A stretch of DNA of 32,553 nucleotides from Chara braunii (taxonomy: Eukaryota > Streptophyta > Charophyceae > Charales > Characeae): the NCBI GenBank assembly GCA_003427395.1, contig BFEA01000012.1:2102711-2135263 (forward strand). Direction: 5' to 3'. The notes under the pieces were generated by a model. That model searched no databases. It was not told where the DNA came from and saw only the letters and a program-made list of their open reading frames with translations. Made by a program: the position numbers and the translations under genes. The stretch's first letter is position 1. Each line of letters begins with the position of its first letter. Below are positions 12,002 to 24,900 of this stretch, one piece after another.

Positions 12002-13649
12002 GGATGATGATGTGAGGGCACATACCTGGTCTTGGCGATTGTCTACAAAGGCCAACATCTTTATGTACTTCGGCTCGGCTGCTGACATCAACAGTTGCAT
12101 TGTCAATTTGTAGGCCGGTGTGATTGTAGTCTGGGCGCCGAGCGCCAGATAGGAGGAAGGGCTCTGGATACTTACGTTGGTGAGGGCAAGAGTATGCTCT
12201 CATTGACACTCGGATTCAGTGTTCTGGTTCTCCATTGGTGTAATATCGGTGGAATTCTGCTTCCGGGACAGTGTCGGACTACCTGGCTTTCGATTTGAAT
12301 TTTTGCAATCTGGAATCTGTCATTTCGCTATTGCTCATTTTCCTGTGTTCTGGTTGTCCATTGGTGTAATATCGGTGCAATTGCAATCTGGAATCTGTCA
12401 TTTCGCTATTGCTCATTTTCCTTGCAGTTGCAATGGAAACAACTTTTGGCTCAGAGTCATCTCCAAGTTGCCAGCAAAACCAAAAAGAATAAATTACGAA
12501 ATATCAATTAGAGTATCCCCCTTAGACACCTCTAAGAGCTGTCCACGACCTCTGGGAGCCCCTTGCCCCTCAAATGTCTTCGTGGAGTAAGCTCGGATCT
12601 GTGCTCCATCTGGCATGCACAAAATCAGGATAATAAAAAATCTGAAACCAAATTTTGGAGCCTCGAGTTGTCTGAAATCCTGCCAACCCACAACACATCG
12701 GCGAATGCTCGTTAAACCTGTCTCGGCTCGAGTCTCGGAGCCTCGCAGTGAAACTTCTTGCAGCATGTGTTCTAATTAGCCATGTGGTAGCCTGCCATGG
12801 TTGCACCGCACCAGAGGGTGAAAGGGAGGCAAAGAGAGAGAGGGGAGAGGGACGGGGGAGGGAGACAGGGGGTGAATAAGCAGAGGACGGAGGACATAAT
12901 CCATCTTGGAGGGGGAGAGAGAGAGAGAGAGGGGGTGGGGGAAGGAGCTGTGGCATGGGTGTTACACTATGTGGGCCAGGCACAGTAGTATGTGGGTCGT
13001 GCCAACTGCCATGTGGCTTGAGCGCAGTATTATGTGGGCTGGGGGTGGTACTATGTGAGGTGTGCGTGGTGCTACACGGGCCGGTTGTGCACCCGGGTTC
13101 CCACAATTCGACCCAGCACTGTGTAGCAGCTGTGGTACAGCATCATTTGTGGAACATACGGCGTGAGCTGTGTGTCAATGGGGTAGGTACAGTACTCTGT
13201 GTGTTCAAATCGCATTGTATCTTGAGTGCAGTACTTTTTAGGGCCGGGTGTGGTTCTGTGGACTAGGTGCAGTACCATCATGCTTTCACCGCCTCTCCTT
13301 GCCTGTGGAGCCTCTGGGCTGGATGCACTGCCATATGGTCTGTATATGTGGCCCCGTTCGTAATATGTAGGTTGGATGAATTATTAAGGTGGGTGGGTAC
13401 AAGGATATGCGGGCTGGACATGGTGCCACACGCTATGGGGCCTGGCCCTGGTGTCACGCGATATGCAGGCTGGACGAGGTCCCACGCGCTATACATATGG
13501 AAAGTGCTGGATGTTTGAATATATCTCTATATATTGACTACTGAGCTTGCTTTCCCAGGGCACCCGCGAGGGACCCCGGCCAGGGTGGTGTCCCGCCCAG
13601 GGTACTCCGGGCATGCAAAAAATCCACCGTTTTCTTTTTCCTTTTTTTT

Positions 13650-13696
<47 letters not shown>

Positions 13697-16404
13697 CGCA
13701 TGCATCGGCATCCGGGTGCAGATGAGGAGATAGGGATCAGGACGGTCATGAGGGAGAAGGGAGTGGACAAGCGCCAGACCGCTCCCCTCAACCACCCCCA
13801 ACGACGCCCGGCAATGGTCGGTCACAGCATATGAGCAATGATCTGGAGCAGTGGTATGTTGCCTCCATGCTTAGTTCTTAGCACTTGTTACACTAATCAC
13901 TGAGGGATACTGGTAGCACAGTGGGGGGAAGTGGCAGAGTGGCAAAATTGGAAAATGCATAGAATTGCCCCTGCGATTTATTTTGTGGTTGAAATGATTT
14001 TCTTTAATTTTTTAAATATTTTTCCTAGAAAGATGACGACGAAATCTACAAACCCTCCAATTTTCAGACTTCTTAGCGTATTCTATTGGACATGAAAAAT
14101 CACTGAAGTCGGGGTACTTTTCCCGTTGGCCGACACGTGATAGAGCAGCAAAAATGGAATACGGGACAAATTGGCACAGCATTCATTTCATGATCTGAAT
14201 TTTTTTATTTTTATTTTTAATATTTTCGTGGAAAGACCACGACCAAATCTACAGGCCCCCCAATTTTCAGAGTTGTCGAGTCATCCTTCTGACCGCAAAA
14301 AATCGCGGAAGTTGGGGTACTTTTCCCGTTGGCCCACATGTGGTAGAGCGGGAAAAATGGAAAATGTGACGAAACGGTGCGGCATTTATTTTACAGCCTA
14401 ATTGTCTTTTTCTTTTTCTTTTTCTTTTGATATATTTCCTAGAAAGATCACAATCTAATCTACAGGATCTCAAATTTCAGATTTTTCCGTCAATTCTTCT
14501 GAGAGCAAATCGCCAAAGTTGGCGCTTGAAAATCCTTGGACCAGACCCGCCTGCGCCTTCCGGTCGTCGCCCCCCCTAAAAGCCCGGTCCGTAAGGCCAG
14601 GAAAGCTGAATTTAGGACGACGGGGGTGGTGGTGGTGGTTTAAAATTTTTAATCCTACTATATAATGAACATGATCAGATCGGTATGTTTATACTCACTC
14701 ATTTATATACATATGAATAAAAGAAACAGAGTGCCCACCTTTCTTTCTTATCCTGACATTCTGAATTTGCCTGAACTGACCTTCACCTTTTTTCTTAACC
14801 CTGCCATCTGAATTTGCACATACAGTGCCTCACCTTCTGATATCCTGTTTTTTTTTTGTTTTTTTTTTTTGCATGTTACTTTTGTGCCACTCCTCATTTG
14901 ACGCCTCCTGTCGCTGCTTTTTCTTCCTTATTCTCGACACTTGTCCCACTTTCCTGCATCTCCTCCTCCTCGCAATCCACCTCATGCTCCGCACTTCTTG
15001 CTCTTCTTGTTCTCGGCTGTCATGGCTCCTCCCGTTTTCCATTTCCTATTGCTACACTTCTTTCTGATCCCTCTCCTTCTTCCCTGACTCCCCTCTTAAA
15101 TCGCTCTCAGTGTGCTGAATCCTGATCCACCCCTTTCACTTGGTCACTATCCACCATTCGGCCCTCCTCCACTGTTCTCTGCTTCCCGCTGCGGCTTTGC
15201 CTTCTCGTCTTACTTCCGCAGTCTTTATCGCAGAGGGTCTACTCTCCTCCTCCTCCCCTGGAAGAAATATACTCGAGGCTCGAGAATAGCGTCATGGCAT
15301 GCAAACTGGGCACTTGCAACAGATCCTTATGGAGAAAGACCATCCCCGTGGAGTGATCAGCAAGGACGAATTGCTCCATTGCCTTAAAGACGAGGGTCAA
15401 CCATTTAATGTGACAGAAAGATCATTTTAAGAAACAAGATACCAATCACAACCACGCATGCAGACGATACCCCATGTTAAATGAGTTCTCCATACTTACA
15501 CAATATAAACAATGCCACCCCATCCGCTCAAACAGTCCCGATCCACAGATGAAAGAAGCGCCTGAGATATGGTCTCAAATAGATCCTCAGGTTCCTGCAA
15601 ATGACAATCAAAAAAGCCCATTCAGTCACAAACCTTTGGTACACATCTGCATTGCTCTACACCACATTTGGAAATCAGACTGCATCTTCATTCACCACAC
15701 TCACAAAAGCCACGCAGGCTTGTGATGCTCTGCCTGCAAGAAAAAACAGTGAAAGTAGCTGCAAGGAGAACCTTAATGAGCAGGCTAGATTGGCAGATAT
15801 AAGCACACCAAAAGAGGAATACGACTCACCAAAGGAATGGCGTAAAAACGAGACTTTCATCATAGCCAAGCCCCAATGGAATGAAAGTCCGCCAAAAGCG
15901 ATTACAGGTTACAAGCAGGGGTAACACGCAACATGCGGATACTCAACCCCAAGTCCGCACACAGATTACCAAATATTGGGCACATGGTGCTGGCATTTCT
16001 GGTAAACTTTGACGGTTGCCTACACTATTATCATCTAATGTATAACTACCGAGCACTGTTCATCAGCTGTTCATGGCATCTTTTCAATGTCCCAAGTCCA
16101 TGGCTGATGCTGCCAGACATGTTTTATATGCAGCTGTGGCACTTGAGCACGCCAAAGAACATGAAGAAACTTAAAGAGGATGTCTGAGCAGGAAGTAGAT
16201 CATGGCAGTCTGCAAAGATGCAGTCTTTCCTTGAGGCAGCAGTGAGCGATGTGTGCTCTCTTTCTCTCTGCTTCCCTGCCTTCCACCACTGCATTCTCTC
16301 AACAAACCTATTCAGTTAAAAAACGCACGCATCAACTATCTGTTGCAGGGCTTACATCAGATATAAATCTAAAGCCACTCTGTTAGCTGTGCAGAGGGGA
16401 CACA

Positions 16405-16453
<49 letters not shown>

Positions 16454-16547
16454 CAGTTAAAAAACGCACGCATCAACTATATGTTGCAGGGCTTACATCA
16501 GATATAAATCTAAAGCCACTCTGTTAGCTGTGCAGAGGGGCCACAAC

Positions 16548-16622
<75 letters not shown>

Positions 16623-17211
16623 ATGTGTGTGTGTATGTGTGTGTGTGAGATTGTGTATCTGCTAAAAACTTCACAAACGTGCAGTGAATGTGACAGGCTG
16701 TTTCATCGGACTTCCACCCCACCAAATAGAGAAGCAAACAAAAGTTAAGGAAACAACAAACACAAAAGAGAACCCCGGAACAACCCACACACAATTCAAA
16801 TGAGAACAGAAAAGCAAGCAAAACAAGACACATCTCCCCACTACAATCAGCCCCAGGTGTGGCAGAGGATGATGTGTCAAGCAACAGGGCCCAGACGATG
16901 TCATGCCCGCAGTTGTGTAGCTATACAGTACTGTAGTACAATTTTCGGGAACATTAAAAGCAGCCCGTAAACCAGGGCGGGGATCTTCCCAAATTACTAA
17001 AATTTGAGAAATGCAAACTTTTGATCCACAAAATAGTGGCTGAACAATTCCGGGACAAGCTGAACCATATTATAGCCTTTCGAACTAAACGAAACTATTT
17101 TCTGACAGAACAAGCTTCATACTATAGCTCAGGAAATCAATGAAGGAAGATAGCAGGTGTATGAGTTTGCCTACGTACACCTCAGGCAGGAACTGCCACG
17201 TGCCCTCTGAA

Positions 17212-17276
<65 letters not shown>

Positions 17277-20212
17277 CCCCCCTTTGGTTTTCCCCGGACT
17301 ACATCCCTTTCTACTTTACCCATGAGCCACAGTAGCCTCCCACTCCAGGCTATCACTCGAAAGGGACAGATCTACCGTCTGCTCTGCTGGCTTATGAGTA
17401 CTCCGAGCTACAGTTCATCTTCTTCCTGCTATCTGAAAGTAGGAGGCTTGCTGCTGCGAGGTACCGTGCTCTTTCTTGTTCTTCTCTTGCTCCCGCCTTT
17501 AGTCAGTGGTGGGTTGGCAGACATTGCTGTTGTTCTCTCCTCCTCCTCCTACCTTCTTCCCTGCTGCTCTGCTGCTGGACCATCCAGCCGCACCATCATG
17601 GAGCTATGCTGGGGATTATCCAAGGCTGTGCACTACTGTTCACACAAAGGTCTCCAGGCTTGAGGTCACATCCAAGTGCATTGCTGGTTGGCAGTTGTGA
17701 GTACGAACCTGTCTAGCATGGTACGGTACAAAAGACTGAGCGATTCCTGCTGGGGGTTTTGACTTTCTGGACGCTAGAAAAGTATCCACATCTTTCAGAT
17801 GGGAGTCCAGCTATCGAGGTTGCATGGGAGGCTACATGGACCTACTTGAGTGCTTTTCGTGTGGCCTCCCGGAAGGCTTTCCAATGCCTTCCAAGCTCTC
17901 AGGTTGGCCTGCGGACAGATGAACAACAGATAGAGAATAGGTGTGCCCGACCGACCGGATGCACAGACAGACGAACAAACGGCCACTCCCCAACCTGAGA
18001 ACTTGGCAGGCAGGTTGACAGACAGATGGACAATCGGTAGACAAGAGATAGAGATGGACAGACAACCAATGAACAGACAGACAAACAAACGGAGGGACGG
18101 ACCAATGAACAGACAGACGAACAAACGGATGAACGTACAGATAAACGGACAGACAAACACGCGACCGACCGACCCACCCACCCACCCACCCACCCACCAA
18201 CCGACCGACCGACAGACAGACAGACAGCCAACCGACCGACCAACCTAGCGACAGACAGACCAGACCGACTGACCAACAGACCGACAGACAGAAAGAAAGA
18301 ACGAAAGAAAAGTTTCTGCATGCAGTCATGAGGGGGGGGGGTGCATGAGGGACAGACAGTCAGACAGACAGGCAGGCAGACAGGCAGATCGTGAGAGGAC
18401 GAGGAATCATTGCAGAGCTCACCGCACTACCTAGTTCAAGATTATGCTGGATGAATCTTTTCAGGTAGTTGAAAACCAGTCGGAGATCTGGGCATGCAGC
18501 AGTGCTGCCAAAACCATGGGATAGTGTCCTATACATTCAGCTGAGGGTGCCAGCATGAAGGCATTATGCAATCTGTCCGGATGTGGCCAGTGGAGACAAA
18601 AATACTTTGGAGCAGTTGCTCGCTACCCAACGTCTCCCTTACTGTGCCCGTGGCCACAAGAGAGGACTGTGCTCAATGCACTCTTCAGTAAGAACTGGCG
18701 CAACGAGCTCTTCAGTTCTACTATGGGACAAACCCCCGGGATCAGGAGCTTCCGCAGAGGGAGTAGAATGCTCAACAGTCAGTTTAATCTTGAGTCCATT
18801 ATAAGGCCCCGCAACAAAGAATTTGACGAAAAGCCACTCCCTGGGAATACATATAATGGCGCCTTCTACTCCTCGGAAATCTCCAAGTCAAAGGTTAGAA
18901 CAAAGAGTTCCTCTCAGCAACAACTGATTTTATTCACAGCGTCACACTGTGGCGACTGCATATGCAGAGATGAAAGGAAAACACAAAGCTACCTTCTTCC
19001 CCCGAATACAACGTACAGTCATTATAGCTGTATTTAGACTGAGAGATACCCCAAATACAGCAATAATGACCGTACGTTGTATTCGGGGGAAGAAGGTAGC
19101 AACCACACTCGAACCTCACATTTGATACTGCAGCCAGAATTAAGATCCACACATCCCAAGGGGAAAAGAAAAAAAGAAAAAAACAGCAAAAACAAAACCA
19201 AAAGATCTTTTATCATGGATGTGGCGATGGCTGGAAGGGGAGGCAAGGGGAGCCGGGGGGGTAGGGGGAAGAGGGAAGGGGGAAGGGAAGGATTCCTGAG
19301 GCCACAGTATCTTACCATGTCAGGCCGAAACATCGATTCACATGCACCGTAGAGTGACTCCGAGGATGTGCCAGAGACCACAAAGTCGCTGGAGAATTGC
19401 CTGCTCGTTCCAGAGAGTCCAACAGAGAAGACTAGTCAGAACGCATCACATCTCCAATTGCACAAGGAACTTGCCTACACACATTGCCAAAAGCCTGGCC
19501 AGACTGATGGACTCCAGCATTAAAATTCGACAGCAGTTGAGCTGCTTCCACGAGCGGCAGAGGCCAGACCATTCCGTGCAACCAACGAACAGGAGCCTCA
19601 GCACTCGCTCAGCACAGTCGAGATCTCTCGCTTCATCTCCTCCACAGCAGTCTCGTCATCAGGGCTATGTAATAAGACACCATAAAGCACCCCTAACTAC
19701 GGCCTCTGAATGCTATTTCACACCGGCCAGGAGCAGGCACAAAATTGTAGGCGCGAGGCCTGTCAATATTCCCACTTGCATCCATGTGCTGCTGCCCATA
19801 GGACCAGTCCCTCAGAAGCGAACGTTTCTATGACAAGAGTGATAGGGCTACTGAAGCAACCCCGTGCGTTGAACTCAACGTCCTGGAAAGAGTCTCCAGG
19901 CAAGGGTAAGGTACAAAGGCAAACGCCAAGTGCGTACCACCCTCATAACGCCAGGCCATCACCACAGCCGACCATCCGCTGCTTCCAAATCCAGCCTGTT
20001 CACGTGGGCGTCCACGCAATACATGCAAGGCCAGATTGGAACCGAATTATTTTCAGCTTTAAGTTCCACGCGCCCCTTTTCAGATCCGGTAGTTAAAGCA
20101 GAAAATAATTCAGCCTGGACCACTGCACATCCCGGTGTAGATCACGAATACTCCTGGTAGTTCCTGCCCAACATGTACGTAGGCACGGATTTGAGGGGGC
20201 CAGGGGGAGAAC

Positions 20213-20245
<33 letters not shown>

Positions 20246-21866
20246 GCAACTAAGAGGGCACCTGGCAGGTCCTGCCCAGGGTGTACGTAGGCACCTCCTC
20301 GCTTGACACAGGGCTGGGAGAGAAGAGGAGGGGGGAGACCTGGGAGGGTGCGGTGAGGGGGGGGGATACATTGCACTAGAACATGTACGGTAGTAAGAAA
20401 AGGGAGAAGCTGGCGATCAGATGGAGGATTTCCTCACCCTGGGACCAATAACAATAACATTAGACGCTTAAGGAGACCAGCACTCGCCCACCTTTTCCCT
20501 TGTCCACGCTGGGTTTTCCAGCGGATTGTGAGGTTTTCTTACCTCAAAATGTTTTCCATTCAGAAGCAACACACCTGTTACCTTTTCAAATGTGGTGGGC
20601 GGAGGGTGTTTTGCAGGGCAACGGGGAGGAGGAAATGGGGGGAGGGAGAAGGAGGGGAGCAGGGGGAGCAGGGAAAAGAAAGGGAGAAGCAACCAGGAAG
20701 AAAACACGACCGCACTTCCGAGCGCACCAAAACCGAATCCTTCTAGAAGCAGGACAGGCGGAGGGACGGAGGGACGGAGGAACGGAGGAATGGAGGCATG
20801 GAGGGACGGAATATGAGACTCTTACTTTGCACCAAGAAGATCTGTGGTACAGATAAATGGTTTACCGTCGTCGTCAAGGCCAGCAATGACAGGTTCACAG
20901 AAGTATGGCCCAAACCTGCCATCCCATACATCAAAGAATACAATTGCCGGCCGCGAACACAAACAGCATGCAAAGACGGCAAAAGGGGGGAGGAAGTCAG
21001 TTCCCACACATTTTTCTTTGCAGCTGCACCACAAGCAATGAACCTTCACTGCAGCTGCCGAGAGCAAAACCAGATTAGTAATAAACCCTAAGAGTGCTTG
21101 GAAAAAGACGTCCTCCAAATAAATAAACCCTAGTCATACCTGTGATACGAATTCCGTCACCTGTTCTAGAAAAAAAACATCAAATCCAAAATCCTTAATC
21201 GCACAACCAAGCCTCAGATAACGAAGCACAGCAAGAACACACAAATCGAATCATTAATGTCACAAGCTTCAGATTACGCAGCAGAGCAAGAACACGACAG
21301 AGGTTATCAGAGCTTACAAACGAGATCACGTTCGACGCAACCTGCCCTTGCAGTCAAAGATCCTATCCCACCCCCCCCCCCCCCCCCAAAAAAAAATGCT
21401 CAGATCGGCAGCACCTCTACTGCCCAGCTCTACCCACCATATTATCAACGCATCGCCTCCGAATAACCACCCACCCATCCACACACACACACACACACAC
21501 AGTTACTGCCATTCTCTTTAGGGGTTTGGACCAACAGTCTGCTAGGATTGCAGGGTCGGTGTGAGCAAACTCTGGCCGACGTGGTGAGTCCTTATGCATC
21601 AGTCAAATGCATCCCGGGCACGACCTCCTCGGTGAAAGTCCGACGAAAGAGTTTGGTCCGGTCATGTTTTTCTTCTTTTTTTTTCCTTTTTGTTTCCCTT
21701 TTTCTCTCTTTTTGGACCATTTCTCCATATATGCGTGTCATCCTCGCGCAGGGGCCATGCTAATCTTCTCTGTATCGTGACAATTTAAACGGATTGCCCC
21801 GGAAAACAGTCGTGCATTTCTTTTGGTGTCGTGTATGGGGAAAATGACGACACGCGCGCACAGACA

Positions 21867-21921
<55 letters not shown>

Positions 21922-21937
21922 CTTTTGTGGAGTNGAC

Positions 21938-21989
<52 letters not shown>

Positions 21990-24900
21990 CACGCACACAC
22001 ACGCACACACACACACACACACGAACGCACGCAAACACAGAGCAGGACATAGATTCACCATGTGCACAGGCAATACAAGAGCGCTGCGCAGTGCACGTAC
22101 ATGCTGGCAAATACGACCCTAGCTCCGATCGTACTTGAATCGGCGCTATCATTTTTTTAAAAAAAACGAGAAGCACAAGACTAGTGACAACGTGCTCACC
22201 TCTTCTCATAGAGTATTCCCGACACCAAGCTTGCAAAGGTCTTTGGCTTCATGTCTCTCTCCTCCCTCAGTCTATAGAGCTTGTGACGAAACTGCAAGCG
22301 CTGGTATCTGCCACAATACCACAGAAACACTGAGCCCACCGTACTTTGCTGTTCGTACCCGGTGGTGAAGGATGCTCCGTCCCAGATTACAGAGACCATC
22401 TCCCTCTCAACATTCCAATAAAAGAAAACAGACCAAACACCGAAAAAAGAAAAAAACGCATACACGGATGCACACCCAGAATGCCAAAATGTATTTTGTC
22501 CCTTTTTCTCCCACAACCCCCTGATCGTTATGCTCGTGTAATTTCGTGAAACCAAACGCTTACGACGGTGATGATGATAAAGAGCTTTTGGGTTCCAGAT
22601 GATCACGGAGGCAGTGCTATGCGCAATCACCAGACCCAGAAAAAAAGAAGGAAAAAAAAAAAAGTACGGAAACCTAGGCTACCAGAGTGGCCCGGGACCA
22701 CTTGCCCGGCAGGGCCAAAAAAAAAAAAAAAAAAAAAAAAAGTATTTCTTTAACTTGATTTTTTATTTGCAATTTGGTGAAGAATTTTGACGTGATCCTG
22801 AGGCAAAAGTTGTTCAGTTTATTTTTCTGCATAAGATAGTTTTTTTTCAGATTTTTTGGAGTTTTTTTTTTTTTTTTTTGGCTGGGACCCTCTTTGGCCC
22901 TTGCATGGCCGGGCCGCCCGGGCAAACAAGGCGCCCTTACCTGGGCGGCCATGCTGGTAAACCTAGACAGAAACCGAAAACAAAAACAAACAAACAAAAA
23001 TCTTCAAATGCTGAAACTGCATGAACAGCCCCCTTTTCCTCAATGGCAGTGTATTATCTGTTCCATCCGGGCTGGGCAAGATCATCGCATGAACAGCGGA
23101 CTGACGCCTACCGTCTTCACCCCAATACCGCGCACGGTCATTACACAGCTGTATTGGGTAGGCCTACTATCAATCTAGATACAGCGACAATGACCGTGCG
23201 TTCTATTCCGGTGAAGACGGCGGCCCAGGAAGTAAGGGCCAGAGCGAAGGCACACGTCTTCCTCTCAATTAGGTTTCCCCCAACACTACGCAACCCGATC
23301 ATGAACGTATCTAGACGATCGTTTCCGGTTCGATACAATCATAAGAAGGCTGCATTGTGTTCGGCGGAAGACAACCGCTGGAGGCAAAGACCGATCATTT
23401 CCCGCGTATGTACACTATTATTACCTTCTTTTCCGCCTCGCTCCCGCACTCCCGCTTCGTTCCAAATTCATCGAGTATGCACTTCCCCACCGAATACAAC
23501 GGACGGACGGTCATTATCGCTATATTTTGACTGAAAGATACCCCACATAGAGCGCTATAACTACCGCACGTTGTATTCGGGCGAAGCTATAAGTACCGCA
23601 CGTTTTATTCGGGCGAAGAAGGTAATTAAGGTCTTACTTGGGACCTAAACACTAGAGCACCATGTTCCCACACGGGATGTAAACAATTATTAGTCATTTG
23701 ATTACCTTCTCTGTCCTAAGAAATCAATCGGTGGACAAAACAACACAACCGGCTTCACCGGCAAAGAACGCGTTGTCATCGTCCCCGTATTTAGACTGAA
23801 AGATACCCCACATACCGATATAATGACCGTGCCTTCTATTCGCGTGAGAAGACACTACCCATAACCATTTTTCACAGACAATACTCATGCAGACATGCAG
23901 ACATGCCCTCACCCCTGATCTTCCTCACCATTTGCTACCAATAGCTTATGAACCAAGTATGTGGCTGGAGTCCTACTTGTGTGCGGATTTTCCACCGGCC
24001 TTAATCTTCTTTCTTGCAGAGAGAGAAGCTTCCAGGACAGGCTTTTCAAGTAGGACAGCTCTGGACCAGCGCAAGGCCAAACTAATCGAAGTATAGGCCG
24101 GCTAGAACGAGAAGAAGAAGAATAAGACGGATATATCAAAAGAGGGAAGGTAAACTCTGCCAAAAGGAAGAGCATGCGCCTGCTAGTAGTACACAGGCCC
24201 GAAGCTAGCCCCATCATCTGCAAGAGCAGAGAGCTAGCAACGTCGAAGAACATATCGTCACACTGTGAATCGGAGCGCAAAGGCGGAAAAAGACAAAACA
24301 ACAGAAGGAAAAGAAGGGAAGCCACACCTGTTCATCACCTCTTACGTACAAGGCCGGCCACGTGGATGATGGTTGAGCACCGGGCTGCCCCCATCCCAGT
24401 GTGTCACGAGGACCCACTTGCACGCAGCCAAAAGGCAAAGAGGTGAAGAAAAGGAGGAATATATTGATACATACATATATATGTCGTCAAGCAGAAAAAA
24501 AATTATATATATATCGTCACAAACAGAACTGCCCGGTAAACAGTAGGCAGAGAGAGAGAAGAATATATATATACCCTCTATATATATCGTATTTATATAT
24601 ACATACGATATATTGTCACACTGTGAATCGGAGCGCAAAGGCGGAAAAAGACGCAACAAGGAAAGGAAAAGAAGCAAGGAAAGCCCCACCTGTTCATAGG
24701 TCCCTGTGACACACGGCGATGGGGCCAGCCAGCGTTCAGCCTGTCATCCACGTGGCTCATCTTGTACGTAAGAGGTGATGAACAGGTGGGGCTTCCCTTC
24801 CTTACTTCTTTTCCTTTTCTTGTTTTGTCTTTTTCCACCTTTGCGCTCCGATTCACAGTCTGACAATATATATATCGTCACATGAATATCAGAGCGCAAA

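Larger units (their letters stand above)
11641..12560. other. PBC1 intron 6: repeats beyond the gypsy element
   Basis: No gene recognised. It holds a GA microsatellite (11941-11998) and interleaved direct repeats at 12219-12422. The reading frames across the GA tract are low-complexity artefacts. Confidence 0.6.
12561..13900. other. PBC1 intron 6: minisatellite and CA-repeat region
   Basis: Holds GA-rich sequence (12830-12945), a degenerate GGGCTGG minisatellite (12955-13490) and a CA tract. No gene recognised. A minus-strand frame of 178 residues at 12570-13106 is Pro/His/Ser-rich and follows the repeat, so I do not call it a gene. Confidence 0.5.
15595..18550. other. PBC1 intron 5, proximal 3 kb
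   Basis: Unique-looking sequence to about 16250, then a duplicated block with CT tracts (16311-16612), a GT tract, another CT tract (17215-17273) and a tetranucleotide block (17940-18390). A plus-strand frame at 15601-15924 resembles no family I know. Confidence 0.5.
22308..23100. other. PBC1 intron 2, part next to exon 3
   Basis: Carries a pair of poly-A-tailed short elements in opposite orientation (22673-22741 and 22862-22971). No gene recognised. Confidence 0.5.

Noticed and set aside
12494-12620. Possible last exon of PBC1 (acceptor-like tgccag followed by a short frame)
   Set aside because: It lacks the beta-3 C-terminal LKGRMD, whereas 3425-3473 has that tail with the right phase and restores the exact family length.
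12570-13106. 178-residue minus-strand frame rich in Pro, His and Ser
   Set aside because: It crosses GA-rich and minisatellite sequence and matches no family; it lies within PBC1 intron 6.
17795-18329. Overlapping 130-165 residue minus-strand frames rich in Ser, Cys, Val and Leu
   Set aside because: They follow the period-4 repeat block; absence of stops is a property of the repeat, not of coding.
19034-19381. 115-residue minus-strand protein starting at MVSGTSSES
   Set aside because: Only the first part is PBC1 exon 5; after GACATG the sequence is intron starting gtaaga.
21738-22236. Long Cys/Val-rich and His/Thr-rich frames over the CA tracts
   Set aside because: They are translations of a CA/GT microsatellite, open on both strands, and contain an N.
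22196-22630. 144-residue minus-strand protein
   Set aside because: Only its C-terminal part is PBC1 exon 3; the upstream part is intron 2 ending at the tgtggcag acceptor.
24455-24610. TA-rich stretch as a promoter TATA cluster
   Set aside because: It is TA microsatellite between inverted-repeat elements inside an intron; nothing downstream fits a gene start.
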